Shown piece by piece: positions 1 through 10,611 of a DNA stretch of 64,000 bases (position 1 is the stretch's first letter; every line of letters starts with the position of its first letter). Position numbers and translations under genes: made by a program. This DNA comes from UBA4459 sp963776205. GTDB taxonomy: Bacteria > Bacteroidota > Bacteroidia > Bacteroidales > F082. Location of the stretch: NCBI GenBank assembly GCA_963776205.1, contig CAVZLR010000004.1, positions 558,001 to 622,000 of the forward strand. The letters run 5' to 3'. The notes below the pieces were generated by a model. It made no database searches. It saw only the letters and a list, made by a program, of their open reading frames with translations, and was not told where the DNA came from.

Positions 1-906
1 TTGGCTTCTTCGAAAACAGGGGCACATTCAAATTGACTGGGAGCTACTTCGTTATGTCTTGTTTTTAATGGAATTCCGAGTTTATGTGACTCTATTTCAA
101 GCTCCTGCATAAATGCAAGTGCCCTGTCATGAATGGTTCCAAAATAATGATCAGATAGTTGTTGGTCTTTGGCAGAAGAATGACCAAAAACAGTTTTACC
201 GGTGAGCATCAGGTCAGGTCGTGCCGTTTGAAGTGCAGAATCTACGAGAAAATATTCCTGTTCCCATCCCAAAGTTGGATATACTTTGCTCACATTTTTG
301 TTGAAATATTTAACCACTTCTACAGCAATATCATCCAATGCTTTCATCGAACGTAGCAAAGGTGTTTTGTAATCAAGGGATTCTCCAGTATATGAAACAA
401 AAATCGAAGGAATACACAGGGTATTTTCCACTAATAAATGCTGGAGAAGTTGGATCCCAGGCTGTATAACCTCTGGCTTCGAATGTATTTCGAATACCTC
501 CACTTGGAAAACTTGAAGCGTCAGGTTCCTGTTGGATGAGCGAGTTGCCCTGAAACTCTTCAATAGCCCTACCCCTTTCAATCGGGCTTATAAATGCATC
601 ATGTTTCTCGGCAGTGGCTCCTGTTAAGGGATGGAACCAATGTGTATAATGGGTTACGCCTTTATTTAGTGCCCATGCTTTCATAGCAGAAGCAATCTGA
701 TCTGTAACTTTTCTTTCAATTCTGATCCCTTTCTGAATGGCATCCTGCAAAACCTCATAAGCTTCTGCTGTCAGGTATTCGCGCATGATAGCCTGATTGA
801 AAACCATTGTTCCGTAATAATCAGAAGCTTTTTTTGATGGATAATTAACTTTCACTGCAGGGGTGTACAATGTTTTTTCGAGGGCGGTAAATCTAAAGTT
901 TGGCAT
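1..906 (-). CDS. glnN: Glutamine synthetase type III, N-terminal part (cut by window edge, one frameshift)
   Basis: ATP-dependent ligation of ammonia to glutamate in the cytoplasm, by the large (about 700 residue) GSIII type common in Bacteroidota. The first 165 or so residues (MPNFRFTALEK start) match the GSIII N-terminal domain. After a break near 415-425 the protein continues in another frame with PTLGWEQEYFLVDS and, at the edge, the substrate-pocket motif RHNEVAPSQFE. Only about 300 residues lie in the window; the C-terminal part is beyond base 1. The start at 906 sits three bases after the stop of the symporter gene (909-911), so the two may be co-transcribed. I take the break as sequencing error because both sides fit the family without a gap. 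Confidence 0.9.
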
Positions 907-908
907 AT

Positions 909-2375
909 TTAAACAGTTTTAACAATTGGTTTCTTAATTAATAATAATCCTATAAATGTTAGTATTCCATTGATGATTAAAAGCTCAAAACCGATCTCAT
1001 AGCCATTAAATAAGCTTGATGGAATAATGGCTGATGAACCATGACAATAACAGGTGCAATAATTGCAATATAAGGAATGAATTTGTCTTTCACTTCAATT
1101 TTGTAAATAACCCGAATGCATATAAACCAAGCAAGGGTCCATAGGTATATCCTGCAAGTGTAAATAGCTGTGATATAACAGCTTGGTTATTAATTACTCC
1201 AAATAATACGATGACAAAAATAATGATTAGTGCCATGAATAAATGGACAGTTTGACGCCTTTTTTTCAACAACTTTTCATTGTCAGCGTACTTTTTATCG
1301 TATTCCATAATATCAATAGAGAAGGATGTTGTTAGGGCAGTTAATGCACTGTCGGCACTTGAATAAGCTGCTGATATCAAGCCGATGATAAAAACAGCAC
1401 CAGCTAACAATACCCAAATGATTAAAAGCGATAAGAGGAAACAAGTGATCTGATAATTCAGGAAGTTGCACATTAAATTCAGCTGCATAAATATAAAGCA
1501 CAGCACCAAGGAATAGAAAAACAAGATTTACAGGTACCAGTATAAGGCTTAGAGTAGTCATGTTTTTCCGGGCATCTTTCAGGTTTTTACAACTCAGGTT
1601 CTTCTGCATCATATCCTGATCTAGTCCAGTCATTACGATGGTTATAAAAATACCACTCAGAAAAAGCTTAAAAAAGTTTTGTTTGCTGTCGGTATCTGTC
1701 ACAACAATGGTAGAAAGGTCACTGTTCCATACTTATGCTGATCATATCCCCCACTCCAATTTCCATTTTTGAAAGTATAAGGCCAATGGTAATTACCACA
1801 GCTGCCAGCATAAATGTGGTTTGCAGTGTATCTGTCCAGATGATGGTTTTTATACCTCCTTTACGTGTATATAATTGAATAAGAATGATAAAAAAGATGA
1901 CTGTTACCCAGAAAGGAATCCCAAAATGATCGAAAACAAAAACTTGTAAAACGCTTACTACGAGGAACATTCTGAATGAAGCCCCAATAATTCTGGAAAT
2001 TAAAAAAAATACAGAACCTGTTTTATAGGCGCTGTTACCAAACCTGTCGAACAGGTATGTATAAATGGAGGTCAGATTCAGTTTATAATATATTGGAAGC
2101 AGAACAAGGCTTATAACAGCATAACCAAACACATAACCCAGTACAATAGCGAAATAAGTAAAGTGTGTGCTGCCAACCCATCCCGGAATGGAAATAAAAG
2201 TTACACCCGACAGCGATGCACCGATCATCCCATATGCCACTACAAACCATGGCGATTTATGGTTGCCAATAAAAAAACTCTGGTTATCTGCATTTCTTGA
2301 TGTTACCCACGAAACGATGAAAATTACCAGGGTATAAACAAGAAAAATTCCAAATATGATTCCAGGCGACATCAA
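909..2375 (-). CDS. Sodium:solute symporter family (SSS) transporter, frameshifted
   Basis: Predicted inner-membrane Na+-coupled importer of about 489 residues, the usual SSS length. The N-terminal 218 residues (start MMSPGIIFGIF) hold the first transmembrane helices with the family-typical IGASLSGVTFISIPGWVG stretch. Later frames give GIFITIVMTGLDQDMMQKNL and GLISAAYSSADSALTALTTS, both typical of the sodium-binding core. Breaks lie near 1710, 1440 and 1095. The substrate cannot be told from sequence; relatives carry sugars, sialic acid, proline or carboxylates. A TACATTTG promoter box lies 19 bases upstream of the start. The gene ends just before glnN. Confidence 0.85.
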
Positions 2376-2393
2376 ATGAATTTATGTATGGAG

Positions 2394-2401
2394 CAAATGT
2401 A
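2394..2401 (-). promoter_or_regulatory. Bacteroidota -7 promoter box of the symporter gene
   Basis: Read on the minus strand, TACATTTG matches the Bacteroidota TAnnTTTG element. It lies 19 bases before the symporter ATG. No clear TTTG -33 element is seen. Confidence 0.5.
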
Positions 2402-2561
2402 AAAAGTCAGTGCGCTTGAAGGATTATTTAATTGTGAAAATTGAACAATTGTTATTAACAATTATAAAAATCCTGTTAATAAGTTAAGGAATATGCTTTA
2501 ATCAATCGTTTGCGATGACTGCTTCAGCAAAAGCCAGCAGGTTTGAAAACTCAATTCATAT

Positions 2562-3064
2562 TCAGATTTCAGGCATGGTTGCATCATTTGTATTAATATA
2601 AATCGTTTTCATGCCTGCATTCTTTCCAAATTGCAGATCAGATAAGGTGTCGCCTGCCATGATGCTTTTCGTAAGATCTATTTCAGGGAAATCATTTTTT
2701 GCCTGAAGTGCCATTTTAACTGAGAGGTTTCCGGCAATTATTGGGTCGGGTAGCCAGGTCCGGACAAAAGTAGATGGCATCAATACGCCCACCTGATTTT
2801 TTGCTACTTCTCTTATCAGTTTGATCATGGATCAGATGCAGATCCTCAGGAGTCATCATGTTTTTACCAATGCCCTGCTGGTTGGTAACGATGAAGATCC
2901 TCTGAAACTTTTTTTCAATATTTTGAAGGCTTCAGAACACCGGGTAAAAACTCAAATTCTGCCAGTTTTTTACATAATCGTCTGGTGGACGCTTATTAAT
3001 CACACCATCGCGATCAAGGAATAAGGTCCAGTTGTTATCTATTTCACTTAAAAAATCCAGCCAT
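2562..3064 (-). CDS. gmhB: D-glycero-D-manno-heptose 1,7-bisphosphate phosphatase-like HAD hydrolase, frameshifted
   Basis: HAD-superfamily phosphatase expected to remove the C7 phosphate in ADP-heptose synthesis for the lipopolysaccharide core. Motif I (FLDRDGVINKRPPDDY, catalytic Asp pair) and motif II (FIVTNQQGIG) lie between 3045 and 2830. The C-terminal frame carries the motif IV-like AGDTLSDLQFGKNAG. One break lies near 2950 and another in the T run just after the start; the start at 3064 is chosen because dropping one T joins MAGF to LSEIDNNW. Length about 167 residues, a little short of the 180-190 usual for the family. It follows gmhA by 6 bases, consistent with one heptose operon. 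Confidence 0.82.
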
Positions 3065-3070
3065 GATAAT

Positions 3071-3647
3071 ATTATCTTGGGAATAAGGCTTTTTCAATTT
3101 CCTCGCATAAAATATGGCCGATCAAAATATGTGATTCCTGGATGCGGGCTACATTATCGGATGGTACCTGAATGCAAACATCACATGAATCCTGCTAATT
3201 TGCCCCCATTCTCTCCGGTAAACCCAATGGTTATCATTTCCTGCTCTTTTGCAGTTTTCATGGCTTCTACCACATTGGCGGAGTTACCGGATGTACTGAT
3301 ACCGATCAAAATATCTCCTTTTTTACCAAACGCTTCAACCATCCGGCTATACACTTTGGTATAATCATAATCGTTGGCTACAGCTGTTAAAAAGGATGTG
3401 TTCACATGCAATGCTTCTGCTGGTAATGGTTTGCGGTCGTAATTAAAGCGGCCTGAAAATTCAGCGGCAATATGCTGGGCATCTGCAGCACTACCCCCGT
3501 TGCCACACAAATACAATTTTTTTCCATTCTTAAAACCATCAATACAAACTTGAACAGCTTGTTCAATTTTCTGAATCACTTCAGCGTTCTTCAATCAATC
3601 GTTTTTTTAGTAGCAATCGATTCTTTTATAGCGATTTTTATATCCAT
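3071..3647 (-). CDS. gmhA: Phosphoheptose isomerase (SIS domain), frameshifted
   Basis: Converts sedoheptulose 7-phosphate to D-glycero-D-manno-heptose 7-phosphate, the first step of ADP-heptose synthesis. The SIS-domain signature CGNGGSAADAQHIAAEFSGRF and the phosphate-binding loop GISTSGNSANVVEAM are present. The C-terminus, in a second frame after a break near 3185, reads IQVPSDNVARIQESHILIGH, the standard GmhA end. A second break near 3595 separates the start MDIKIAIKES (3647) from the main frame. Corrected length about 192 residues, normal for the family. Located directly upstream of gmhB. Confidence 0.9.
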
Positions 3648-3710
3648 TTCTTAAATTATTATCTTATTAATAACGCAATTATGATGTGTTTTCATATATA
3701 ACAATATTCA

Positions 3711-5492
3711 TTAATATTTCTCATCATTTGAGATCATGCTATCGCGATAGGCTTTTAATAAATTGGCTCTCGAAATAATACCCACATATTTATTGCCATC
3801 CACCACTACCATATTGTAATTATTCGTTTTATTGAATTTATTGACAATGTCCTGTACATCTGTATCAACAGAAACCTTTTCATCATTCATCATAATATGT
3901 AGATAGTCTGAAATTGATGTTATCGTATTTTTCATGATTGAACATATCTTTTCTCACATCGTCCAGTAAAATCATCCCAATAAAAGTACCTTGTTCATCA
4001 ATTGCGGCAAAAAAGTTTCTTTTTGAGATTTTAATTTGCTCCACAAGGTCTCCCAGGGTGCTATTGATAGAAACTGTAATTACATCTTCTTCAAGTAATT
4101 CTTTTATTTTTAACTGATTGAGAACTGTCTTGTCGCGAAACTGAAATAAAAAACCGCCTTCGGCTAAAGATTGGGTAAATATGGAATGTTTGTTAAAAGT
4201 TTTGGCAATGAGATAGGCGATAGCAGTTGATAACATCAATGGTACAATAAGTTCATATCCGTTCGACATTTCTGCGATCAGAAAATCGCTGTCAGAGGTG
4301 CCATCAATACACCACCCAAAACAGCAGCCATACCCACCAGAGTAAAATTTCCTTCGTGCAATCCCATTCCTTCAAACAATGTCATTCAAGCCCCTGCTGA
4401 TCGTAAATCCCGTAAAACCACCCATTACTGCTGCCGGGGCAAAAATACCCCCAACGCCGCCTGCTTCGGTTGTAAGTGTAGTAGCAATAACTTTAAAAAA
4501 GATCAGAAATGCTTGTGAAAATGAGCAATGCAGCATAAAATTCGGTATCCTTCAAGAAATGTATAATCTAATAATTCTTCAGCATTCCCGCTTACAATAG
4601 TTCGGATGGCTTCATAACCTTCTGAATACAGCGGGGGAAACAGATAGACCAGTACTCCCAATGCACTTCCTCCAACAAGGCTTTGACCCAAATGGATTTA
4701 AACCGCTTAAAGAATTTGATGATCTTGAAATGCATATAATGAAAATACACGGCAACAAAACCAGCAAGAACACCCAGCAATATGAAATAAGGAATATCCT
4801 GTATGGCAAATTCTTCAGAAACTTTAAAATGTACCAGGTACTGTTCTGCAGTTAGCAACTTGGTGGTGACAGCACCGGTAACACTCGAAATGAGCAATGG
4901 AATCAATGATGCAGTTGAAAGATCAAGTAGTAATACTTCAAATCCAAAAACAACAGCTGCAATAGGCGTTGTAAATATGGAAGCCATAGCACCTGCAGCT
5001 CCACACCCAATAAGCAGCGTTTTATGTTTATATCCTAATTTTAACCACTGACCAATAGTTGATCCGAGAGATGCCCCTGTTGAAATAATCGGAGACTCCA
5101 GTCCTACCGATCCACCAAATCCGGCGGTAAGTGATCCGCCGACCAATGAAGAAAATATCTTTATGCCTGCGCATACTTGCATCCAGTTTGGAAATCACAT
5201 AAAGAATTCTCGGAACGCCATGTCCAACATTGTCCCTGATGATGTATTTCAGAAAAATAACTGTCAGAAAAATACCAATAAGTGGTAAAATGAACAACAG
5301 GATGATCTGCTCTGAATCAGAATAATAGCCAAATAGTTTATCACGAATGGAAATGACGGTGAACTTTAAAAGACCTGCTGCTAATCCTGATAAGAATCCA
5401 ATCAGTACGCTGAGAATCAATACGAAAAAAGCGTCAGAAATGTTGTTGGCGCGCCATTTCAAAAACCGGACAAAAAGATCGTTCAATTTCAT
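3711..5492 (-). CDS. ClC-family chloride channel/antiporter with C-terminal CBS pair, frameshifted
   Basis: Inner-membrane ClC protein of about 594 residues: roughly ten membrane segments followed by two CBS modules (residues about 455-590). The anion-path motifs are GHGVPRILY in place of GSGIP, and GSVGLESPI in place of GREGP, which keeps the gating Glu. The CBS part contains EEDVITVSINSTLGDLVEQI and VVVDGNKYVGIISRANLL. Breaks near 5170, 4600, 4270 and 3930. I start at MKLNDLF (5492); an ATG at 5549 is also open but adds a non-family leader. Its role (chloride efflux, pH or salt balance) is inferred from family only. Confidence 0.85.
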
Positions 5493-5568
5493 ATCAAGAT
5501 TAATTCCTGTACTCAAAGCTATGAAATTGGAATGGAAAAGACCATGCACATTTTAGGAAATAAATAAG

Positions 5569-6852
5569 TTACCTGAGTATTTCATTTGCATAATTGATCC
5601 AACTCATATCTTTTGATGTGGCTGCCACATTTTTTCTGTCAATTGGTTTTTCAATCGATTTGAGCATAGCTTCAGCCATTGAATCAATATTTTCAGGCTC
5701 TGCCAGATAGCCATTAAAACCATCTTTTACCGTTTCGGGAAAATGGCCAACATTTGTTGCCAGCATAGGCATATTGAAATTATAGGCAATCGACTCAATA
5801 CCTGAAGGTGTAGCAGTCAGATAAAAAAGCATGATGCTGTCACTTACCTGGAAATATTTATGAACTTCTTCATTAGGAACAAAATCATTATCAATGAACG
5901 TTTTATCCTTTAAATTTAATTCTTCAACCAGGGCAAGCGGATTATAATCCTTTTCATCATCCTGTTTTTTCAAGAATAATTTTTTTGCGAGGCCGAAGGT
6001 GGCATTTTTCATCCGGGTAGAAAACTTTTTTGAGTCCAGTGTATTCCAAAATGATTCACCGACGATCAGCAATGATACATCATCTCTGCTGGCCTGCAAC
6101 TTTTGCAAATGCTTTGATAACATTGTGCAATCCTTTATATTTCCTGATGAACCCAAAGAACAGAAACACATGTTTGTTCAATTTCATCTCTTTTTTTGCT
6201 TTGGCTACATCAAAATTCGGGTCGGGCTTAAACATATCATACACAGGATGATATAATTTCAATACTTTAATGCCATCACCTTTTATTGTCAGCTCCTCTT
6301 TCAATTACTTCAAATTTCTTATTAGGATATAAGGTCTTTAATTCATCGGCGGTTTTATATGCATGAACAATATAAGCATCAGCATGTTTGATACCTCTTT
6401 TGGTAAGTGCTGTATCCAATGCGCTTCCTTCTTTTTGAACCACAAAATGCAGGTCGAAATAAACTTCTGTTGATTTTAAGTTTTTTAAGTTTCTTTGAAA
6501 TATATGCCAATGGAATTCCCTGCACGGCAATGGCCCATTGAAAGATCACTTTATCAGGTTTCAGGCTTTTGATCAGTTTAACTGTAGCTTTCCAGCTTGC
6601 CGGATTGTTGTAATTGGTAATATAATGTACTTTGATACCTGTGCCTTCAAGTTGATCCACTTTACTTTTCCTGTCGATAAAATCACGCGGAATAATGGCC
6701 GGATATTGCTGTGTCCACGAAACAATATGAACATCCGTATCTTCCAGTTTATCAAATGCTTTGGCCAGTGAAGTATTGTAATTGGCAATACCACCTTTAA
6801 ACATGGGCCCGGGGCCAAAACAAACAATGGTTTTCCTTTTTGAATTTGTCAC
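5569..6852 (-). CDS. Glycosyltransferase family 4 protein, frameshifted
   Basis: Cytosolic or membrane-peripheral GT-B glycosyltransferase of about 425 residues. The N-terminus has the Gly-rich donor loop FGPGPMFKGGIANYN. The C-terminal half has KHVFLFFGFIRKYKGLHN, LLIVGESFW, and the nucleotide-sugar-binding region PSGIESIAYNFNMPMLATNVG with the conserved Glu. Breaks lie near 6500, 6290 and 6120. A GTG at 6852 is taken as start because it overlaps the stop of the upstream epimerase and joins directly to the family start. It is the last gene of a three-gene cluster with GT2 and the epimerase, so envelope polysaccharide or glycolipid assembly is likely. Acceptor and sugar are unknown. Confidence 0.8.
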
Positions 6853-6853
6853 T

Positions 6854-7897
6854 TTAGCTTTTCTTCTTTGCGGCTTCATAAACACGACGCATGCCTTCTT
6901 CCAGCGATATTTTTGGCATCCATCCAAATTTTTCTTCAACAATTGACATATCGCAATATCGCGAATGTACACCAACTGGTTTGTCGAGTAATGGTTTGAT
7001 GGTTGGATTGTAACCTGCAAATCCGGTAAATACTTTAATCAGGTCGAGGAATGATGTTAATTTACCGGAACCAATATTATAAGCCGAACCATCTCCAACA
7101 TTATCCAACAGGATGAAAATCAAGTCAATAATATCATCAATATGTACAAAATCACGGCCTTGTTTTCCTGATCCCCAGACTTCAAATGGATTTTCTTTTT
7201 TGGCTGCGCGCAATGCAATGGCGGGAACCGGGTAGGATAACTCCTGGTCTTCGCCATAGCCTGAGAAATGGCCTGATACAAACAATATGAATCCCATAAT
7301 GACTGGCAGCGATCTGTGCCAGGAATTCCCCTGTAAGTTTTGTCCAGCCATAAGTCATGTCAGGCGTGCCAAGGTTCTTTTTAAAATCAATATCACCTTC
7401 TCTTAATTGAATGGCTCCTGCTTCTGTTTGCAAACTGGTTGGATATGCTGCACTTGAACTTGGGTATAACACTCTTTCAGGTTTATGACGGGTGAGCCAG
7501 TAGAAAAATTCAGAGTCAATACTCAGGTCAAGGCCCACCATTAAAGGGTCGCCATCAATTTTCAACCGGCCGCCAACAATGGCTGCAAAATGAAAAACAT
7601 CACTAAATCGATCAAAATCCAAGATCGTATTTTTCCTGGATAAAACGTGGATTCGTTACGGAAAGCGAACAGAAAATCCCTGAAATCACCTTTCCAGAAA
7701 TAAAATCTTTCTTCTTTTCCAATGATCTCAACATCTTTAAACGTTTTACTTGTAAAATTATCAAGCCATTCCGAAGGATGTCTTCCAATAGAAAGGTCAT
7801 CCACCACAAATACTTTATCCTTGGTTGTTTTCAGCAACCTTTTTACCATGTTTCTACCAACAAATCCGCAACCACCGGATACTAAATGTATTTTCAT
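6854..7897 (-). CDS. NAD-dependent epimerase/dehydratase (extended SDR), frameshifted
   Basis: Nucleotide-sugar-modifying enzyme of about 347 residues. The Rossmann NAD loop is SGGCGFVGRNMV at residues 7-18. The catalytic site shows PSSSAAYPTS and the YxxxK pair in MTYGWTKLTGE. RDFVHIDDIIDLI and NIGSGKLTSF are standard C-terminal landmarks. Breaks lie near 7615 and 7270. The exact substrate (a UDP-, GDP- or CDP-sugar) cannot be assigned. Its start follows the GT2 stop without a gap and its stop overlaps the GT4 start, so all three are likely one transcript. Confidence 0.82.
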
Positions 7898-8848
7898 CTA
7901 ACTGTTTTTTATATTGATTTTTGATTTTATTTGATAATTGTTTCTTTCAGGTGCATTTCTTGATATCATTTCTGCAAGAAATCCTGTTAAAAATAACTGT
8001 GTACCAATCAACATGGCCAGCAATCCAAAATAGAAAAGGGGTCGTTCAGTCATTTTATAAGCTGCCATAAAAAATTTGGTATAAGCCAGATAAACTGCGA
8101 TGACAAAACCGGCAAAAAAAGTAAGGCTGCCGATGGTCCCAAAAAAATGCATGGGGCGCTGTCCGAAACGGGAAACGAAATTGATGGATAGTAAATCCAG
8201 GTATCCTTTAATAAACCGGTCGAGACCGAATTTGGTGACCCCGTATTTTCTTTTTTGATGTAGAACGACTTTCTCCCCTATTTTCCTGAAACCTGCCCAT
8301 TTCGCAATAACCGGAATGTACCTGTGCATTTCGCCATACACCTCAATACTTTGCACAACTTCCAGTTTATATGCTTTTAGTCCACAGTTAAAATCGTGTA
8401 ATTTAATACCTGAAAGAATTCTTGTGGTCCAGTTATAAAATTTTGAAGTGAAATTTTTTACAAACGGATCATATCTTTTCTTTTTCCAGCCCGAAACCAT
8501 ATCAAAACCATCTTCTTTGATCATTCTGTATAAGTTCAGGTATTTCATCAGGGCTGTCCTGCAGGTCAGAATCCATGGTGATCACCACATCTCCTTCCGC
8601 TACTTTAAAACCTTCATTGAGTGCCGCTGATTTCCCGTAATTTCTTCTGAAACCTAATGGCCTTTATGTAATCGATGATGTTTAGAAAGCTCTTCAATTA
8701 CTTTCCAGGAACCATCATTTGATCCATCATCAATAAAGATTACTTCAAATGAAAAATGATTGGACGTCATCACACGTTCAATCCAATCATTTAATTCTTT
8801 AAGCGATTCTTCTTCGTTATATAAAGGTATAACTACCGATATGTCCAT
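7898..8848 (-). CDS. Glycosyltransferase family 2, polyprenyl-phosphate type with C-terminal membrane anchor, frameshifted
   Basis: DPM1/DPG-like enzyme of about 316 residues expected to move a sugar to a polyprenyl phosphate at the inner membrane. Residues 1-60 hold VVIPLYNEEESL and the metal/nucleotide motif FIDDGSNDGS. A middle frame gives RRNYGKSAALNEGF and MDSDLQDSPDEIP, the standard DxD region. The C-terminal 110 residues hold two predicted helices (FFGTIGSLTFFAGFVIAVYL and FGLLAMLIGTQLFLTGFLAE). Breaks lie near 8650 and 8540. First gene of the GT2-epimerase-GT4 cluster. Confidence 0.88.
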
Positions 8849-8862
8849 TCAAGCTGTTTTTG

Positions 8863-9412
8863 CTATTCTTCTGTAACCTCTTCCTCAACGATTTCGATCG
8901 TTCCTTCCCGCTTGACAAAGATAGCAATAATCAATGATAAAATAGTCGCAAAAATACATTGGCAACAAAGCCCCAAATCGTAATCATGATGGGCGAAGTG
9001 AACTTTTCAGTCATGGACAAGGCTTGTTCCAATTGTTCATCACTCATATTAGGACTGCTATTCCAGGATTTGCTCTTCTGCATTAAATAAAATTTCTTCA
9101 ATCATGCCCGGGTCAATCATCGTTACATAAATATATGTAAAAATGGCTCCGATGATTGCAGCAAATAATCCGGTCCAGAATCCTGATGCCAAATGCTTTG
9201 CCATAGGATACGAAACCACCGTTTATTTTATCTCTGAAGGAGATCATGGCCCAGAATAAACCTCCGGCCATAATAAGATAGGAGATCCACATGATTTTTG
9301 ATTCACGATCAACATCGAGCAAATACATAATTAAGCTAAATAGTATAAGGGCAATGCCTAAATACAAACCGTAAGTTAAAGACGGCTTAATAACTGATTT
9401 TTGATTTTCCAT
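8863..9412 (-). CDS. DUF4199 family membrane protein, frameshifted
   Basis: Bacteroidota-specific small integral membrane protein of about 182 residues with four predicted helices and no known function. The first 80 residues include GLYLGIALILFSLIMYLLD, WISYLIMAGGLFWAMISF and the family-typical GGFVSYGKAFG. Breaks lie near 9190, 9070 and 8960. The C-terminus is short and acidic (EIVEEEVTEE). It precedes the GT2 gene by 15 bases, a neighbourhood often seen for DUF4199 genes beside polyprenyl glycosyltransferases. Confidence 0.75.
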
Positions 9413-9485
9413 GGAATTTATTTTTGGTTGTTGTGTAAAAATAAAAATATCTTATCAAATATTGCCAATATATCCATACAATTTT

Positions 9486-9493
9486 TACTTTTG
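9486..9493 (+). promoter_or_regulatory. -7 promoter box of SRP RNA
   Basis: TACTTTTG matches TAnnTTTG and ends 4 bases before the conserved RNA begins. A weak ATTG at 9461-9464 could be the -33 element, although the 21-base spacing is long. Confidence 0.6.
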
Positions 9494-9497
9494 CAGC

Positions 9498-9594
9498 GGG
9501 TAAGTCTTATACGACCAGCTCCTGCTGAATTCCCCCAGGCCCGGAAGGGAGCAAGGGTAGGCGGTTGTAGCGGTGCGATATAAGTAGCTTACCC
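9498..9594 (+). ncRNA. ffs: Signal recognition particle RNA, small bacterial type
   Basis: RNA scaffold of the signal recognition particle, which binds Ffh and targets nascent membrane proteins. The 5' end GGGTAAGT pairs with the 3' end CTTACCC. The central region has the universal CCAGGCCCGGAAGGGAGCA with the GGAA tetraloop and the asymmetric loop AGCA opposite CAGG, that is, the helix 8 M-domain binding site. The length of about 97 nt fits the small eubacterial class. Its protein partner Ffh is coded at 44571-45906. Confidence 0.95.
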
Positions 9595-9608
9595 ATTTTA
9601 ATGAAACC

Positions 9609-9643
9609 CGGTTTTGACGAAGCTGAAAGCGCAGTCAAAACCG
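9609..9643 (+). repeat. Inverted repeat downstream of SRP RNA
   Basis: CGGTTTTGAC and GTCAAAACCG form a perfect 10-bp stem with a 15-base loop. There is no U tract, so this is not a classical terminator; it may be a 3' processing or termination structure for SRP RNA. Confidence 0.5.
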
Positions 9644-9806
9644 ATGGTTGAATTAATCCCGAACGAAGTGAGGGATCTCATTCAAAACACTGAATGAATT
9701 TGAGATCATCAGAATTGATGGTTGAATTAATCCCGAACGAAGTGAGGGATCTCATTCAAAACACTGAATGGAATTTAAAATATCAGAATTGATGGTTGAA
9801 TTAATC
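9643..9806 (+). repeat. 74-bp tandem repeat, two copies plus a partial third
   Basis: GATGGTTGAATTAATC starts at 9643, 9717 and 9791, an exact 74-base period. Each full unit contains CCCGAACGAAGTGAGGGATC, a version of the short GAACGAAGTGAGG repeats also seen at 10.6-12.1 kb, and ends with an AGAATT box. The third copy runs into the leader of the next gene. No coding potential is seen. Confidence 0.8.
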
Positions 9807-9827
9807 TTTAAATATTAAGTTGTTACC

Positions 9828-10451
9828 ATGTTACTACGTATATATCCTGATAATCCTGCACCCCGCCATATAAAAATGGTAATTGAAACCCTTGAAAAAG
9901 GTGGGCTGGTTATATTTCCAACAGATACAATTTATGGTTTGGGTTGTAGTATATACCAGTCAAAGGCCGTTGATAAAATTGCTCAGATAAAAGGTATTAA
10001 GAAAGAAAAGGCGAATTTTTCAGTGATCTTTAATAGTCTTAGCATGTTATCAGAGTTTACTAAACCGCTTGAAAATACAATCTTTCGATTGATCCGGAGA
10101 AATTTACCTGGTCCGTTTACTTTTATTCTAAATGCCAATAATAATATTCCGAAAATTTTCCAGAGTAAAAAGAAAACAGTGGGTATCCGTATTCCTGATA
10201 ATCCTATTGTTTCATTGATTGTTGAAGAATTAGGCCATCCCCTGCTCACCACTTCCATCCGTGATGAAGATGAAATTGTTGAATATACAACTGACCCGGG
10301 ATTGATTTATGAAAAGTATAAAGATCTGGTGGATATTGTGATTGATGCAGGTTATGGTGGCAATGAACCTTCAACAATAATTGACTGTACTTCAGGTGTG
10401 CCTGAGGTGATCAGGCAGGGAAAAGGAATTCTTGGAAGAATAAAAAAGTAA
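9828..10451 (+). CDS. L-threonylcarbamoyladenylate synthase (TsaC/Sua5/YrdC family)
   Basis: Makes threonylcarbamoyl-AMP from threonine, bicarbonate and ATP for t6A37 of ANN-decoding tRNAs. The 207-residue single-domain protein is intact. YrdC signatures: GGLVIFPTDTIYGLGCS near residues 29-45, LPGPFTFIL near 91, and KKKTVGIRIPDNPI near 110. Length fits YrdC/YciO-type single-domain proteins rather than the longer Sua5 with its extra C-terminal domain. It lies beside tRNA-Lys(UUU), itself a t6A substrate; this may be coincidence. Confidence 0.9.
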   Translation: MLLRIYPDNPAPRHIKMVIETLEKGGLVIFPTDTIYGLGCSIYQSKAVDKIAQIKGIKKEKANFSVIFNSLSMLSEFTKPLENTIFRLIRRNLPGPFTFILNANNNIPKIFQSKKKTVGIRIPDNPIVSLIVEELGHPLLTTSIRDEDEIVEYTTDPGLIYEKYKDLVDIVIDAGYGGNEPSTIIDCTSGVPEVIRQGKGILGRIKK

Positions 10452-10457
10452 TTTGGG

Positions 10458-10487
10458 TTTGTTTTTTTTAAAAAAATAGTACTTTTG
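10458..10487 (+). promoter_or_regulatory. Bacteroidota promoter of tRNA-Lys
   Basis: TTTG at 10458-10461, an 18-base spacer, and TACTTTTG at 10480-10487 match the Bacteroidota primary-sigma consensus very well. The tRNA begins 15 bases downstream. Confidence 0.8.
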
Positions 10488-10501
10488 CACTCCCAAACGA
10501 T

Positions 10502-10574
10502 GATTCGTTAGCTCAGCAGGTAGAGCATCTGCCTTTTAAGCAGAGGGTCCGGAGTTCGAGCCTCCGACGAATCA
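10502..10574 (+). tRNA. tRNA-Lys (UUU anticodon)
   Basis: A 73-nt cloverleaf: acceptor GATTCGT pairs with ACGAATC, followed by discriminator A. D-arm TTAGCTCAGCAGGTAGAGCA. Anticodon stem CTGCC/AAGCAG carries the loop CTTTTAA, giving anticodon TTT. The T-arm is CCGGAGTTCGAGCCTCCG. CCA is not encoded. Confidence 0.97.
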
Positions 10575-10581
10575 CACTGAA

Positions 10582-10611
10582 AAGCCTCCTTTTTACGAAG
10601 GAGGTTTTTTT
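10582..10611 (+). terminator. Rho-independent terminator after tRNA-Lys
   Basis: CCTCCTT and AAGGAGG form the stem with a TTTACG loop, followed by seven T residues. It begins 8 bases after the tRNA. Confidence 0.9.

Noticed and set aside
4803..5051. Plus-strand open frame inside the ClC gene
   Set aside because: Antisense shadow; the minus-strand product is clearly ClC.
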